DNA of 64,000 nt, taken from the NCBI RefSeq assembly GCF_028826105.1, contig NZ_JAQGPL010000001.1, forward strand, positions 2,444,501-2,508,500. Direction: 5' to 3'. The notes beneath the pieces were generated by a model. The model made no database searches. It was not told where the DNA came from and saw only the letters and a list, made by a program, of their open reading frames with translations. Made by a program: the position numbers and the translations under genes. This DNA comes from Paenibacillus humicola (GTDB lineage: Bacteria; Bacillota; Bacilli; Paenibacillales; Paenibacillaceae). This document shows, piece by piece, positions 52,037 through 61,839 of this stretch; position 1 is the first letter of the stretch, and each line of letters begins with the position of its first letter.

Positions 52037-52212
52037 GTTTTTTCGGGGGAACACGCCTGCAGGCATTCTCCTTAATGAGCAATTATACGCCCGACCCCAA
52101 GCCGATGTCCAGACCGAAAACTCCGGCGAATAACTTACATAATCCGAAGAAATGGTTTATGATAAAAGATGGTATACGGTTAGGTCATTATTGCAACGGA
52201 GGTGCTGTTGAT

Positions 52213-53091
52213 ATGTTAAAGCGTCAAATCGGCCGTTTGGGTTACGAGGGCTCCGTCGTCATGTTCGGCGCGGCCAGTCTCGGCGGCGTTACGCAGGAGG
52301 AAGCGGACGAATCGATCCAATACGCTCTTCAGCATGGAATCAACCATTTCGATACAGCCGCGAGCTACGGCAACGCTGAAGTCCGGATGGGACCGATCAT
52401 CAGCAAGGTTCGAGGGGATATTTTCCTGGCCACCAAGACCGGGCAGCGTACGAAGAAGGAAGCGAAGGAAGAGATTTACCGCTCGCTCGAGCGGATGAAG
52501 GTCGACAATGTCGACTTGCTCCAGCTGCACGCCGTCGGCACGATCGAGGAGCTGGACAAGTGTACGGCCGCAGGCGGCGCGCTGGAGGCGGCCATCGAGG
52601 CGAAGGAAGAAGGGATCGTCAAAGCGATCGGCATTACCGGTCACGGGCACGACGCGCCGGCCACGCATTTGGAAGCGCTTCGCCGCTATCCGTTTGCAAC
52701 GGTCCTGCTTCCGCTCAACTATTATATGTACGGTTTGCCGGAATACCGCGCCGCATTCGACGCGCTGATGGAAGAAGCGGGCAGGCAAAATGTCGCCGTG
52801 CGGGTCATCAAAGCGATTGCGAAGGCACCATGGCGCGAAGGCGAGGACAGGCGGTACGCCACCTGGTACGAGCCGTTCGACCAGCAGGAAATCATCGATG
52901 CCTGCGTCCATTTCGTCCTGTCGTTCCCCGGGCTTGCTGGCTTCGCCAGCGCCGGCGACATTCACCTGTTCCCGAAAATCGTCGACGCCGTCGAGCGTTT
53001 CGGCTCGATGACGGACGAAGAGGCTTCGCGGGTTCTGAATTCCATTGCCGGCTATACATCGATCTTCGGCTCGCCGACTTCGATCGCGTGA
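52213..53091 (+). CDS. aldo/keto reductase family protein
   Basis: About 292 residues of the AKR TIM barrel. The expected pieces are [18 protein letters not shown], the catalytic region [11 protein letters not shown] (Asp, Tyr), [13 protein letters not shown] (Lys) and LLQLHAVG (His). The C-terminus [14 protein letters not shown] departs from classical NADPH-binding sequences. ATG 52213 is chosen from GGAGGTG seven bases upstream; the frame is open to 52075 without a site. It lies 43 bases before larE and is probably co-transcribed. Confidence 0.85.
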   Translation: MLKRQIGRLGYEGSVVMFGAASLGGVTQEEADESIQYALQHGINHFDTAASYGNAEVRMGPIISKVRGDIFLATKTGQRTKKEAKEEIYRSLERMKVDNVDLLQLHAVGTIEELDKCTAAGGALEAAIEAKEEGIVKAIGITGHGHDAPATHLEALRRYPFATVLLPLNYYMYGLPEYRAAFDALMEEAGRQNVAVRVIKAIAKAPWREGEDRRYATWYEPFDQQEIIDACVHFVLSFPGLAGFASAGDIHLFPKIVDAVERFGSMTDEEASRVLNSIAGYTSIFGSPTSIA

Positions 53092-53134
53092 GTCCGGACG
53101 GACATGGCGGGCGAATGCCCCGAAAGGAGTAAAC

Positions 53135-53944
53135 ATGCTTCAGGAGAAAAGGGAAGCGCTGAACAAAATACTGCGGGAGATGGAGCGTGTCGTCGTCGCT
53201 TTTTCCGGAGGGGTGGACAGCACGTTTTTGCTTAAGGCCGCCATGGACGAGCTTGGTCCCGAGCACGTACTCGCGGTTACGGCCGATTCGGAAACGTATC
53301 CGTCGGAGGAGCTGCGGGAGGCGATCCGGCTGGCGGAGCTGATCGGGTCTCCGCACCAGGTCATCGAAACGTCGGAGCTTTCGATCCCCGGCTACAGCGA
53401 GAACACCTCCAACCGCTGCTATTTTTGCAAACAGAGCCTGTTTGAGCATTTGATTCCGATCATGAACGAGAAAGGCTATAAAAACGTCGTCTACGGGCTG
53501 ATCGCCGACGATATGAACGAGCACCGGCCCGGCATGCAGGCGGCGAAGGAGATGGGCGTTCGCGGCCCGCTCGCCGAAGCGGGCTTGACCAAGGAAGAGA
53601 TCCGCACCCTGTCGCGCAAGCTGGAGCTGCCGACTTGGGATAAGCCTTCGTTCGCCTGCTTATCCTCCCGCATTGCTTACGGCGAAATCATTACGCAGGC
53701 CAAGCTGACCAAGATCGACAAATCGGAGGCGTTCATCAAGTCGCTCGGCGTGCGGCAGGTTCGGGTCCGGACGCACGGCGAGATGGCCCGGATCGAAGTG
53801 GTGCCGGAGCAGATGCAGCTGATTCTCGACAACTACGGCAAAATCGGAGAGGCACTGCAGTCGTACGGCTATAAATACGTCACGCTCGATTTGCTCGGTT
53901 ACCGCAGCGGCAGCATGAACCGGCTCCTGACGGCGGAGGCCTGA
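53135..53944 (+). CDS. larE: LarE-type ATP-dependent sacrificial sulfur transferase
   Basis: About 269 residues of the PP-loop ATPase family. SGGVDST (residues 24-30) binds ATP, and Cys175 in PSFACLSSR corresponds in position to the cysteine of LarE that gives up its sulfur. LarE adds thiocarboxylate sulfur to a pyridinium dinucleotide to build the nickel-pincer cofactor of lactate racemase. ATG 53135 has AAAGGAG upstream. No larA, larB or larC is present in the window. The cysteine-rich CYFCKQ at residues 94-99 is extra and could affect the chemistry. A strong terminator follows. Confidence 0.83.
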   Translation: MLQEKREALNKILREMERVVVAFSGGVDSTFLLKAAMDELGPEHVLAVTADSETYPSEELREAIRLAELIGSPHQVIETSELSIPGYSENTSNRCYFCKQSLFEHLIPIMNEKGYKNVVYGLIADDMNEHRPGMQAAKEMGVRGPLAEAGLTKEEIRTLSRKLELPTWDKPSFACLSSRIAYGEIITQAKLTKIDKSEAFIKSLGVRQVRVRTHGEMARIEVVPEQMQLILDNYGKIGEALQSYGYKYVTLDLLGYRSGSMNRLLTAEA

Positions 53945-53959
53945 CCGATTTCCGACAAA

Positions 53960-53995
53960 CTCTCGTTCCCCGCCGGGAACGGGAGCTTTTCTTAT
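53960..53995 (+). terminator. terminator after larE
   Basis: CTCTCGTTCCC and GGGAACGGGAG pair (one G-U) around a CGCC loop, followed by CTTTTCTTATTTT. Confidence 0.85.
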
Positions 53996-54113
53996 TTTCC
54001 GGCTTGGAGACAAACGATGCGCGGCCGGACAAAAATTGATCTGGGAGCCGAAACGGCGCCATAAAGCAAGAATTGTCACTTACACGCTTTTGAATAAGAC
54101 GTTAAGATAAGTA

Positions 54114-54127
54114 TGAAAGCGCTGCCA
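54114..54127 (+). promoter_or_regulatory. cre-like (CcpA) operator of the glycan locus
   Basis: TGAAAGCGCTGCCA matches TGWAANCGNTNWCA at 13 of 14 positions. It lies 65 bases before the binding-protein gene. No convincing -35/-10 pair was seen around it, consistent with a promoter that needs an activator. Confidence 0.65.
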
Positions 54128-54191
54128 AAATGATCGCGTTTCAATTGTAACTGGGGGCGTTACCTTATTCAAACGGGGAGTGGTTACTCAG

Positions 54192-55769
54192 ATGTCCATC
54201 CGAAAGCGTTTCAGTATGCTCACGGCAATGGTGGTCCTGCTCGGCATGACCGCCGCTTGCAGCGGAGGCGGCGGCCAGCCGGCAAACGGCGGAGCGCCCG
54301 CGCCGGGCAATTCCGGAACGAACGCCGGAACACAGGGGAATGCGAGCGCCGATTCGGGCAAACCGCTGAATCTGCAGTTTCTCGTTCCATCCTACGCCGA
54401 TGCGCCCAACATGAACGACGAGTATTGGACGGAATGGCAGAAACGGACGAACACGAAGCTGGATGTCGAATGGGTCCCGTCCGGCGACTACGACACGAAA
54501 TTCGACCTGGTGCTTGCATCCGGCAATTTGCCGGAAATTATCGTCTCGACCAGCCTGACCCGGCCGACGCTGATCAATGCGATCAACCAGGGCGCATTTT
54601 GGGACCTTACCCCGTTCCTCGGGGACTTCAGCAAGTATCCCAACATGAAAAACAACAGCGGTCCGAACGTGTGGAATTATATGAAGCTGGACGGAAAAAT
54701 TTACGGGCTGCCGCGCAACCGGCCGCAAATCGACCTGGGGATCAAAATCCGCAAGGACTGGCTGGACAAATTCAAGCTGCCGATTCCGAAGACGCTCGAC
54801 GAATATGCCGCCGATCTGAAAACGATCGTGAACGGCGACCCGGACGGCAACGGCAAGAAGGACACGATCGGCATTATCGGCGGCGGCTTCCTATTGGCCG
54901 ACGGCGACGACACGTTCCTTAGCGCATTCGGCGGGCTGAAGCCGGTTTACGACAAAGACGGCGGCATGATCAACAGCAGGCTGACGCCGAATTATACGAG
55001 CATGGTGGAATGGTTCCGGAAGCAGTATGCGGACGGCATTCTCGCCAAGGAATTCTCGGCGATCAAGAAGACGCAGGCCGAGGAGCTGTTCTCGACCGGG
55101 CACGCGGCGTCGTACGTGCGCAACATTTGGCGCGACTACACGTGGGAGCAGGAAAACAAGAAAACGCAGCCGGGCGCGCAGATTATTACGCTTCCGCCGA
55201 TGCAGGGACCGGGCGGCGTATCGGTCAGCCTGGCCAGCCCGACCTTCGGCGCCTTCTATATTTCGAAGAAGGTTCCCGAGGAGAAGGTAAAGCAAATTCT
55301 CGATTATTTCGAGAAAACGACGACGAAAGAGTATACGGATTTTAACTATTACGGCATCGAGGGCGTGCATCATACGGTGGTGGACGGCCAGCCGCAGCTG
55401 ACCGACCTCGGCGTGAAGCAGGTGACGACGAATGCGCAGCAGGTGTTCTCGCTCGCTTTCAACAACGAGATGAAGGTCGTCAATCCCGCGGCGCCGAAGG
55501 CGTACAACGACGCCAAGCTGAAGGATGTGGCGGTTTACGGCAAGGTCGGCACGCTCAATCCGTTCGCCATCATCAGCTCGAATACGTGGAGCACGACCTG
55601 GCCGAAATACGAGAACGACTGGGAGGCTATGGTCACCAAGGCGATCGTGGGGCAGATTTCGATGGACGATTATAAGAGCTATGTGGATAAGCTGAACAAC
55701 AATCCCGATTTCAAAAAGGCGTATCAGGAATTCGCCCAGAGCTACAAGGTGTATTTCGGACAACAATAA
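54192..55769 (+). CDS. extracellular carbohydrate-binding lipoprotein of the glycan locus
   Basis: About 525 residues with a lipoprotein signal ending MTAAC, then a Gly/Pro/Asn-rich linker and a large two-lobed binding domain (NDEYWTEWQKRTN, DLVLASGNLPEIIVS). It resembles the binding protein at 2479 in size and style. It would capture the oligosaccharide for the permeases at 60870 and 61840. ATG 54192 is taken, with GGGGAG 11 bases upstream; GTG 54180 lies inside that site. A cre-like site precedes it, so expression is probably glucose-repressed. Confidence 0.88.
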   Translation: MSIRKRFSMLTAMVVLLGMTAACSGGGGQPANGGAPAPGNSGTNAGTQGNASADSGKPLNLQFLVPSYADAPNMNDEYWTEWQKRTNTKLDVEWVPSGDYDTKFDLVLASGNLPEIIVSTSLTRPTLINAINQGAFWDLTPFLGDFSKYPNMKNNSGPNVWNYMKLDGKIYGLPRNRPQIDLGIKIRKDWLDKFKLPIPKTLDEYAADLKTIVNGDPDGNGKKDTIGIIGGGFLLADGDDTFLSAFGGLKPVYDKDGGMINSRLTPNYTSMVEWFRKQYADGILAKEFSAIKKTQAEELFSTGHAASYVRNIWRDYTWEQENKKTQPGAQIITLPPMQGPGGVSVSLASPTFGAFYISKKVPEEKVKQILDYFEKTTTKEYTDFNYYGIEGVHHTVVDGQPQLTDLGVKQVTTNAQQVFSLAFNNEMKVVNPAAPKAYNDAKLKDVAVYGKVGTLNPFAIISSNTWSTTWPKYENDWEAMVTKAIVGQISMDDYKSYVDKLNNNPDFKKAYQEFAQSYKVYFGQQ

Positions 55770-55795
55770 ATGCCGCGGCGAACCGGGGGAGGTTT

Positions 55796-58114
55796 ATGGC
55801 AAATTGGAACATTCCAGGTAACGGAGGTCCGGGTCGCAAACGGGGACATGGATCGTATTTTTCCAGACTGATCGGACTCGGCTGCATCTCCTTTTGCATT
55901 CCGGTCATATTGGCCAGTGCGGTCTACTATCAGTTCTCCATGCACCGGGTCAAAGAGCAGATGCTGACCGGCAGCCAGTCGTCCCTTATCATCATGCGCG
56001 ACCGGGCGGAGCGCATGCTGCAGGACATCGAACAGGAATCCCACCATTTGGCCGTTGACCCGCTCCTGACGGGCATTTTTACGAAGCCGGAGCTTGCCGG
56101 CAATCTGTTCTGGCATCAGAAAATATTGGACCAGATCGAAGTGGTGAAAAACACCGACGGCTTCATCGATGAAATTTATTACTACAACACCGTCGACCAT
56201 GCGGTGCTGTCCAACCGGTACGGCGTCATCGCCAAAGACGCCTACCGGTACCGGGACGACATCGACCGGACGATTGCCGGAAGCGAGCCCTCAGAGTGGG
56301 CCTACTTGCCGGAAGCGCAGCGCGACGGCGATTTGACGTTCGCCCGCCTGCTTCCGGCGCCGGCCGGCGGCCGGCCGCAAGGGGCGCTTGTGTTCCAGGT
56401 CGAAACGTCCGCGATCAGCAAATTTCTGGAGTCCGACACGTACATTTTGCCCGGCCGCCAAAGCTTGTTTTTTATCAATTACGTCGGTCTTGACAAGCAG
56501 GCGGATAAAATCCTCGATGTCCATTCGGCGTTAAACCGGCTGCCGGGGATCGAGACGATCCTGAAGACCGATAAGAACGAGGACCGTTTTACGGCCGAGG
56601 GGATCGACGGAAAGCCGGCGACGTACATGTATTTGAAAACCGTATACGGCCGCACTTACGTCAATGTGGTGCCCAACAGCGCCATGGCCGGCCAGCTGAA
56701 CTGGATCCGGGGCGTCACGCTGCTGGTGCTGTTTATATTTCTTGCGTTCGGCGCGGCGATCACCTATTTCAATTCGCGGAGGGCGTACAACCCGATCGAG
56801 CAGCTGATCCGCCACAGCAAGTCGCTCAGCGCCCGCCAGCTGCAGTCGAAGGAAAACGAATTCGATTATTTGAAGGAATGTCTCGACTTTCTGAACACGG
56901 AGACCGAGAAGCTGTACGGCTACATGGCCCACATTCAGCCGACGCTGCGGGAGCTCTGCCTGCGGCAGCTTGTAACCGGCGATTACGTGCGCAAGGAGCC
57001 GCTGCTGAGGGACTGCGAGCAGTACGGCATCTCGGTACAGGCGGCGAGCGTCGTCGTCATCGTGGATACCGACAATATCGGGAAGGATAAACGGTTCCAT
57101 CCGGAGGAGCAGGGCGTCATTGCGTTCGCCATTTCCAATGTCATGGAGGAGCTGCTGCGGGAGGAAGAGGATATCCGCGGATACGTGTTCCCGTTCAAGC
57201 GCAGGGGCGTGGCGCTGCTGCAATTTTTGAACGTCAAGGATCAAGCGGTTATGCTGCGGCGCACACTGAAATACGCCCGCTCCGTATGCGAATCGCTCGG
57301 CAGCTACCTACGGATGGACGTGTCGGCCGGAATCGGCCGGCTGTACCTGCATATCGACGATGTTCCGGTATCGTACAAGGAGGCGGAGACGGCCCTGCAA
57401 TACCGAATCTTCAAGGATATGAATCCGGTATTGTATATTGAGGACCTGGAAATGGAAAAGAAACACGCGATGTTCCGCTACCCCAGAGGGCAGGAGGCGG
57501 CTATGATCGCCGCATTGGAACGGGGAGAACCGCAGGAGGCGGCAGCCAGTCTGAATGCGTTCGCCCAGCACCTGAGCAGCTCATCGTGCAGCTTCCTGCA
57601 TCAAAGCTACTATATGCTGCTGTCGGCCATTATGAGAAGCCTGGAAATGCAGGAGGTCAGCGTGCTCGATATATTGGGGCATAACCTGTACGGCCAGCTT
57701 CAAACGAAGCAGACGTTCGAAGAAATTTACGACTGGTTCGCGGAAACCCTTTTTCCGCTTTATCTGTGGATGACGGACAGACACCGCAGCGAATCGGAGC
57801 AGTCGGCGGTGCAGAAGGTATGCCGGCATATCAGGGAAAATTGCGGCAGCGACCTGTCGCTGGTGCAGTGCGCGGAGCTGGTGGGCATGAGCCCTTCACA
57901 CTTGAGCCGGCTGTTCAAAAAAGAAATGGGCGTCAATTACCTCGAGTTCGTCGTGGAATGCAAGGTGAGCGAGGCGCGAAGGCTGCTGACGGAAACCGAC
58001 CGCAGCGTCAGCGAAATCGCGAACGCGATCGGCTATTCGGAGCGAAACCTAAACCGGATTTTTCAGCGGTATTTTCATATGTCGCCGAGCCTGTTCAGGC
58101 TGAGGCAGCGATAA
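55796..58114 (+). CDS. membrane-anchored AraC family regulator (YtdP/YesS-like)
   Basis: About 772 residues. Two membrane helices (near residues 27-47 and 300-325) bracket an extracellular sensor domain of about 250 residues. The intracellular part carries a GGDEF-like or linker region and a C-terminal AraC DNA-binding domain (QCAELVGMSPSHLSRLFKKEMGVNYLEF, then EIANAIGYSERNLNRIFQRYF). Such one-protein receptors read an external sugar, often with the binding protein, and switch on the neighbouring transport genes. ATG 55796 has GGGGGAGG upstream. It lies 26 bases after the binding protein and 25 before the glycosidase-like gene. Confidence 0.88.
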   Translation: MANWNIPGNGGPGRKRGHGSYFSRLIGLGCISFCIPVILASAVYYQFSMHRVKEQMLTGSQSSLIIMRDRAERMLQDIEQESHHLAVDPLLTGIFTKPELAGNLFWHQKILDQIEVVKNTDGFIDEIYYYNTVDHAVLSNRYGVIAKDAYRYRDDIDRTIAGSEPSEWAYLPEAQRDGDLTFARLLPAPAGGRPQGALVFQVETSAISKFLESDTYILPGRQSLFFINYVGLDKQADKILDVHSALNRLPGIETILKTDKNEDRFTAEGIDGKPATYMYLKTVYGRTYVNVVPNSAMAGQLNWIRGVTLLVLFIFLAFGAAITYFNSRRAYNPIEQLIRHSKSLSARQLQSKENEFDYLKECLDFLNTETEKLYGYMAHIQPTLRELCLRQLVTGDYVRKEPLLRDCEQYGISVQAASVVVIVDTDNIGKDKRFHPEEQGVIAFAISNVMEELLREEEDIRGYVFPFKRRGVALLQFLNVKDQAVMLRRTLKYARSVCESLGSYLRMDVSAGIGRLYLHIDDVPVSYKEAETALQYRIFKDMNPVLYIEDLEMEKKHAMFRYPRGQEAAMIAALERGEPQEAAASLNAFAQHLSSSSCSFLHQSYYMLLSAIMRSLEMQEVSVLDILGHNLYGQLQTKQTFEEIYDWFAETLFPLYLWMTDRHRSESEQSAVQKVCRHIRENCGSDLSLVQCAELVGMSPSHLSRLFKKEMGVNYLEFVVECKVSEARRLLTETDRSVSEIANAIGYSERNLNRIFQRYFHMSPSLFRLRQR

Positions 58115-58139
58115 CGGCTATTTGGAAAGGGATGGTTTC

Positions 58140-60821
58140 ATGAATAAACGGCTAGACGCAATCATCGTAAGACGGAGCTCGGACGCCGTCGCCGGCAGCG
58201 AACCGGCAGGCTGGGCGGCAAGCCGGCTCGCGGCGGTCTGCGCGGAGCGTGGCATCGCCGTCCGCGAGTCGGAGTCGCCGGACGGCAGCGAGGCCGAGCG
58301 GCTGACGCTCGTCATCGCCGGACCAGAATCGGCGCATATCGCCGGCGGGATGACGGAGGAACGGATTCCGCGGGAGGCGGAATCGTTTTGCCTGCACCGG
58401 TATGCGGCGGGCGAGCGCCAAATCGTGCAGGCGGCGGCGCGGGATGCGCGCGGGCTTGTTTATGCGGTGCTGGAGCTGGCGGACCGGATTCGCCTCGCGG
58501 ACGATCCGCTGGAGGAGCTGTCCCGGATCGGATGGCTGGAGGAAAAGCCGTCATCGCCCGTGCGCAGCATAAACCGCCTGTTCGTCAGCGACGTCGAAGA
58601 CAAGCCGTGGTTTTACGACGAGCAGTTCTGGGACGATTATTTGACCGAGCTGGCGGCGCATCGCTTCAACCGGCTGCACCTTGCCCTCGGGATGGGCTAC
58701 GATTACGGGCATGACCCGGGCGTGCAGGACAACTATTTCTGTTTTGCCTATCCGTTCCTGCTCACGCTTCCGGACTATGAGGTGCGGGCGAAGGGGCTTG
58801 AGCCGGGCGAGACGGAACGAAATCTCGCGATGCTGCGGCATATTGCCCGGGAAGCGAAACGCAGAGGCATTCACTTCCAGCTCGGGCTGTGGAATCACGG
58901 CTACGATCCGAGCGAAAGCCCGCATGTCCGTTACCCGATCGAGGGCATCAAGGAGGAGACGCATGCGCGGTACTGCCGGGACGCGGTCCGGACGCTGCTG
59001 CAGGCCTGCCCGGACATCGACGGCGTCACGATCCGGACGCATTACGAGGGCGGCATCCCCGAACCGGCAGAACCGTTCTGGCAGGAGGTGTTTGCGGGCA
59101 TCGCCGAATGCGGACGCCGGGTGGAAGTGGATCTGCACGCCAAAGGCGTCGACTGGGACCGGCTGAATATGGCGATCGAGGCCGGACTGCCCGTCATCGT
59201 TTCGCCCAAATTTTGGGCGGAGCATATGGGACCGCCTTATCATCAGGCCGCCATCCGGCCGCTTGAGCTCCCTACCGAGCGGACGGACCGGCCGGATATG
59301 ATGTCCATCACCGCAACGTACCGCCGCTTCACCCGGTACGGCTACGCCGATTTCCTGCGCGAAGACCGGAAATACGGCGTCCTGTACCGGATCTGGCCCG
59401 GCACGCAGCGGGTGCTGCTGTGGGGAGACCCGGCGATGGCGGCGGGCTACGGGCGGGCCGGCACCTTCGGCGGCGCGCTCGGCGTGGAGCTGTGCGAGCC
59501 GCTTACGTTCAAGGGACGCAAAGGCTCCGGCACGGAAGGCGGCCGCGACCCATACAAGGATCCCGCGCTGCGGCTCGGCGGGCAGGAGTGGAGGAAATAC
59601 GGGTACAGCTACCGGTTATGGGGACGGCTGCTGTATAACCCGGACGCCGACCCCGAATCGTGGCGTCGGTATTTGCGGGCCGAATTCGGCGGCGGCGCGG
59701 AGGCGTGCGAGCGGGCGCTGGCCCATGCCAGCCGGATTTTGCCGCTGCTGACGGCGGCGCATCTTCCGTCTGCGGCCAACAATGCGTTCTGGCCGGAGAT
59801 GTACGCGAATATGCCGATCGTCAAAACCGGAAAAAAGACGGGCTACGATTTCGATACCCTGGAGCCGAAGACGTTCGGCGCCGTCAGTCCGCTCGATCCC
59901 GCACTGTTTTACCGGATCGACGACTTTGCGGACGACCTGTTGAAAGGCGATCTCAGCGGCAAATATTCGCCGGCCTGGGTCGCGGATCGGCTTGATGAGC
60001 TGGCGGCCGAGGCCGAACGCGGCCTGGCCGACGCGGAAGCGCTGGTGCGGGACCGCGAATCCGCCGTCTACCGCCGCTGGTCCGTCGATGCGGCCGTGCA
60101 GTCGGGACTGGGCCGTTTCTTCGCGCATAAGCTGCGAGCCGGCATCCTGTACGCGCTGTTCGAACGGACGGGCGGCAGGGAGCTGCTGGAAGAGGCGCGA
60201 AGCGAATACCGCTCCGCGCTCGGGCACTGGAAACGAATCGTCGCCATGACCGTGGACGTCTACCGGGAAAATATTACGTTCGGCTACGTGCCTTATATGC
60301 GGGGGCATTGGAGCGACCGCACGGCTGCAATCGAAGAAGATATCGCCGCGATGGAGCGGGTGCTCGAGGCCGCGGACCGTGTCTTAACGCCGCAGGTACA
60401 GGAGGCGGCTTCAGTGCAGGCGGGAACAGGAAGTACCGCTGCCGGGGTGCCCGTAACGGCGGCGGCGGTTATGAAAGCCGGCAGCCCGGACGCCGCCAGG
60501 CCGGAGATCGTCCACACGCCGCCGGTGTCGTTCCGCCGCGGAGAGCCGGTACGCCTGAGCGCTGCGCCCGATGGGGACGCCGGCGGTCTGCGGGTGCTCC
60601 TTCATTACCGGCATGCGGAGCAGTCGGAGGCTTGGAGACAGGCGGAAATGGAGCGGCAAGGGGCGGCGTTCGCCGCCGAAATCCCGGCCGAATACACCGG
60701 CGCACCCTATCCGCTCGTATATTTCTTCGAGCTCAAGGACGCTTCGGGGCGCGCCTGGCTGGCTCCCGGGTTTGACGATACGCTGTCGGGTCAGCCGTAT
60801 TATGTGCTTCGTCAGGTTTAA
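58140..60821 (+). CDS. uncharacterised glycoside-hydrolase-like protein, paralogue with C-terminal extension
   Basis: About 893 residues and no signal peptide. The first ~130 residues form a zincin-like domain (AAARDARGLVYAVLELADRI), followed by a barrel-like domain with FNRLHLALGMGYDYGHD, candidate catalytic Glu303 in RTHYEGG, WGDP (428-431) and LWGRLLYNPDADPESW. It shares these motifs in order with the protein at 41129. It then has a helical region and an additional C-terminal beta domain of about 110 residues (after PQVQEAASVQ), absent from the other. ATG 58140 is chosen over ATG 58122 because AAAGGGATGG lies before it. It sits between regulator and permeases, so it very likely processes the imported glycan; the linkage is unknown. 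Confidence 0.75.
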   Translation: MNKRLDAIIVRRSSDAVAGSEPAGWAASRLAAVCAERGIAVRESESPDGSEAERLTLVIAGPESAHIAGGMTEERIPREAESFCLHRYAAGERQIVQAAARDARGLVYAVLELADRIRLADDPLEELSRIGWLEEKPSSPVRSINRLFVSDVEDKPWFYDEQFWDDYLTELAAHRFNRLHLALGMGYDYGHDPGVQDNYFCFAYPFLLTLPDYEVRAKGLEPGETERNLAMLRHIAREAKRRGIHFQLGLWNHGYDPSESPHVRYPIEGIKEETHARYCRDAVRTLLQACPDIDGVTIRTHYEGGIPEPAEPFWQEVFAGIAECGRRVEVDLHAKGVDWDRLNMAIEAGLPVIVSPKFWAEHMGPPYHQAAIRPLELPTERTDRPDMMSITATYRRFTRYGYADFLREDRKYGVLYRIWPGTQRVLLWGDPAMAAGYGRAGTFGGALGVELCEPLTFKGRKGSGTEGGRDPYKDPALRLGGQEWRKYGYSYRLWGRLLYNPDADPESWRRYLRAEFGGGAEACERALAHASRILPLLTAAHLPSAANNAFWPEMYANMPIVKTGKKTGYDFDTLEPKTFGAVSPLDPALFYRIDDFADDLLKGDLSGKYSPAWVADRLDELAAEAERGLADAEALVRDRESAVYRRWSVDAAVQSGLGRFFAHKLRAGILYALFERTGGRELLEEARSEYRSALGHWKRIVAMTVDVYRENITFGYVPYMRGHWSDRTAAIEEDIAAMERVLEAADRVLTPQVQEAASVQAGTGSTAAGVPVTAAAVMKAGSPDAARPEIVHTPPVSFRRGEPVRLSAAPDGDAGGLRVLLHYRHAEQSEAWRQAEMERQGAAFAAEIPAEYTGAPYPLVYFFELKDASGRAWLAPGFDDTLSGQPYYVLRQV

Positions 60822-60869
60822 CCGGACAATCGAATCTGTTGCCGATTACTTTATAGGAGGTGACCGTCT

Positions 60870-61820
60870 ATGCAGGCGACGGCCGGAACGGCGGAGAACG
60901 TTCAAACGGGAACGCGGGGAGGCCTCTGGAGGCGGATCGTCCGGTACAAAGCGCTATACGCGCTTGCCGCGCCGGGCATCGTTTATTTTATCGTTTTCAA
61001 GTTTCTGCCGATGTGGGGGCTTGCGCTCGCGTTTCAGGAATACAACCCGTATGCGGGCATTTTCGGAAGCGATTGGGTCGGGCTTAAGCACTTTCGCGAG
61101 CTGTTCACCGACCACAATTTTTATCTGATGCTGCGCAACACCTTTGCAATTAACATCATCGGCCTGGTCTTTATGTTCCCGGTTCCGATCGTGCTGTCGC
61201 TCATGCTGAACGAAATCCGGCACGAGGTGTTTAAACGGTTTAACCAGTCGGTCGTGTACCTGCCGCATTTTCTGTCCTGGGTCGTCGTGGCCAGCCTGAC
61301 GTTCTTCATTCTGTCGACAGACGTCGGCATCGTGAATAAGATCATCGCCGGAACGGGGCATGAGCCGATCGCGTTCCTTTCCAATCCGAATTACTTCTGG
61401 GGGCTCATCACGCTGCAAACGATGTGGAAGGAGGCAGGCTGGGGCACGATCATTTTCCTCGCGGCGATGGCGGGCATCGACCCGACGCGCTACGAGGCGG
61501 CGGTTGTGGACGGTGCCAGCCGCTGGCGGCAAATTTGGCATATTACGCTGCCGGCGATCCGCCCGACGATTCTTATTCTGCTCATTCTGCGGCTCGGCCA
61601 GATGGCGGACGTCGGCTTCGAGCAGGTTCTGCTCATGCTCAATCCGCTCGTCACGTCGGTCGGCCAAGTGTTCGATACGTATGCGTATACGATCGGCATC
61701 CTGCAGGGCGAGATCAGCACAGGCGTAACGGTCGGCATGTTTAAAGGCGTCGTCGGCCTCGTGCTGGTGCTGGCTTCCAACTATGCGGTGAAGAAAATGG
61801 GCCACGAGGGCATTTACTAG
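60870..61820 (+). CDS. carbohydrate ABC transporter permease, LplB type
   Basis: About 316 residues, six helices. The EAA loop is EAAVVDGASRWRQIWHITLP; the opening FKFLPMWGLALAFQEYNPYAG is typical of LplB-type permeases. It is one channel subunit for the binding protein at 54192. ATG 60870 has AGGAGGTGA upstream. The next permease follows after 19 bases. An ATPase is again absent. Confidence 0.9.
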   Translation: MQATAGTAENVQTGTRGGLWRRIVRYKALYALAAPGIVYFIVFKFLPMWGLALAFQEYNPYAGIFGSDWVGLKHFRELFTDHNFYLMLRNTFAINIIGLVFMFPVPIVLSLMLNEIRHEVFKRFNQSVVYLPHFLSWVVVASLTFFILSTDVGIVNKIIAGTGHEPIAFLSNPNYFWGLITLQTMWKEAGWGTIIFLAAMAGIDPTRYEAAVVDGASRWRQIWHITLPAIRPTILILLILRLGQMADVGFEQVLLMLNPLVTSVGQVFDTYAYTIGILQGEISTGVTVGMFKGVVGLVLVLASNYAVKKMGHEGIY

Positions 61821-61839
61821 TAGAGGGAGGGAGGCCGCT

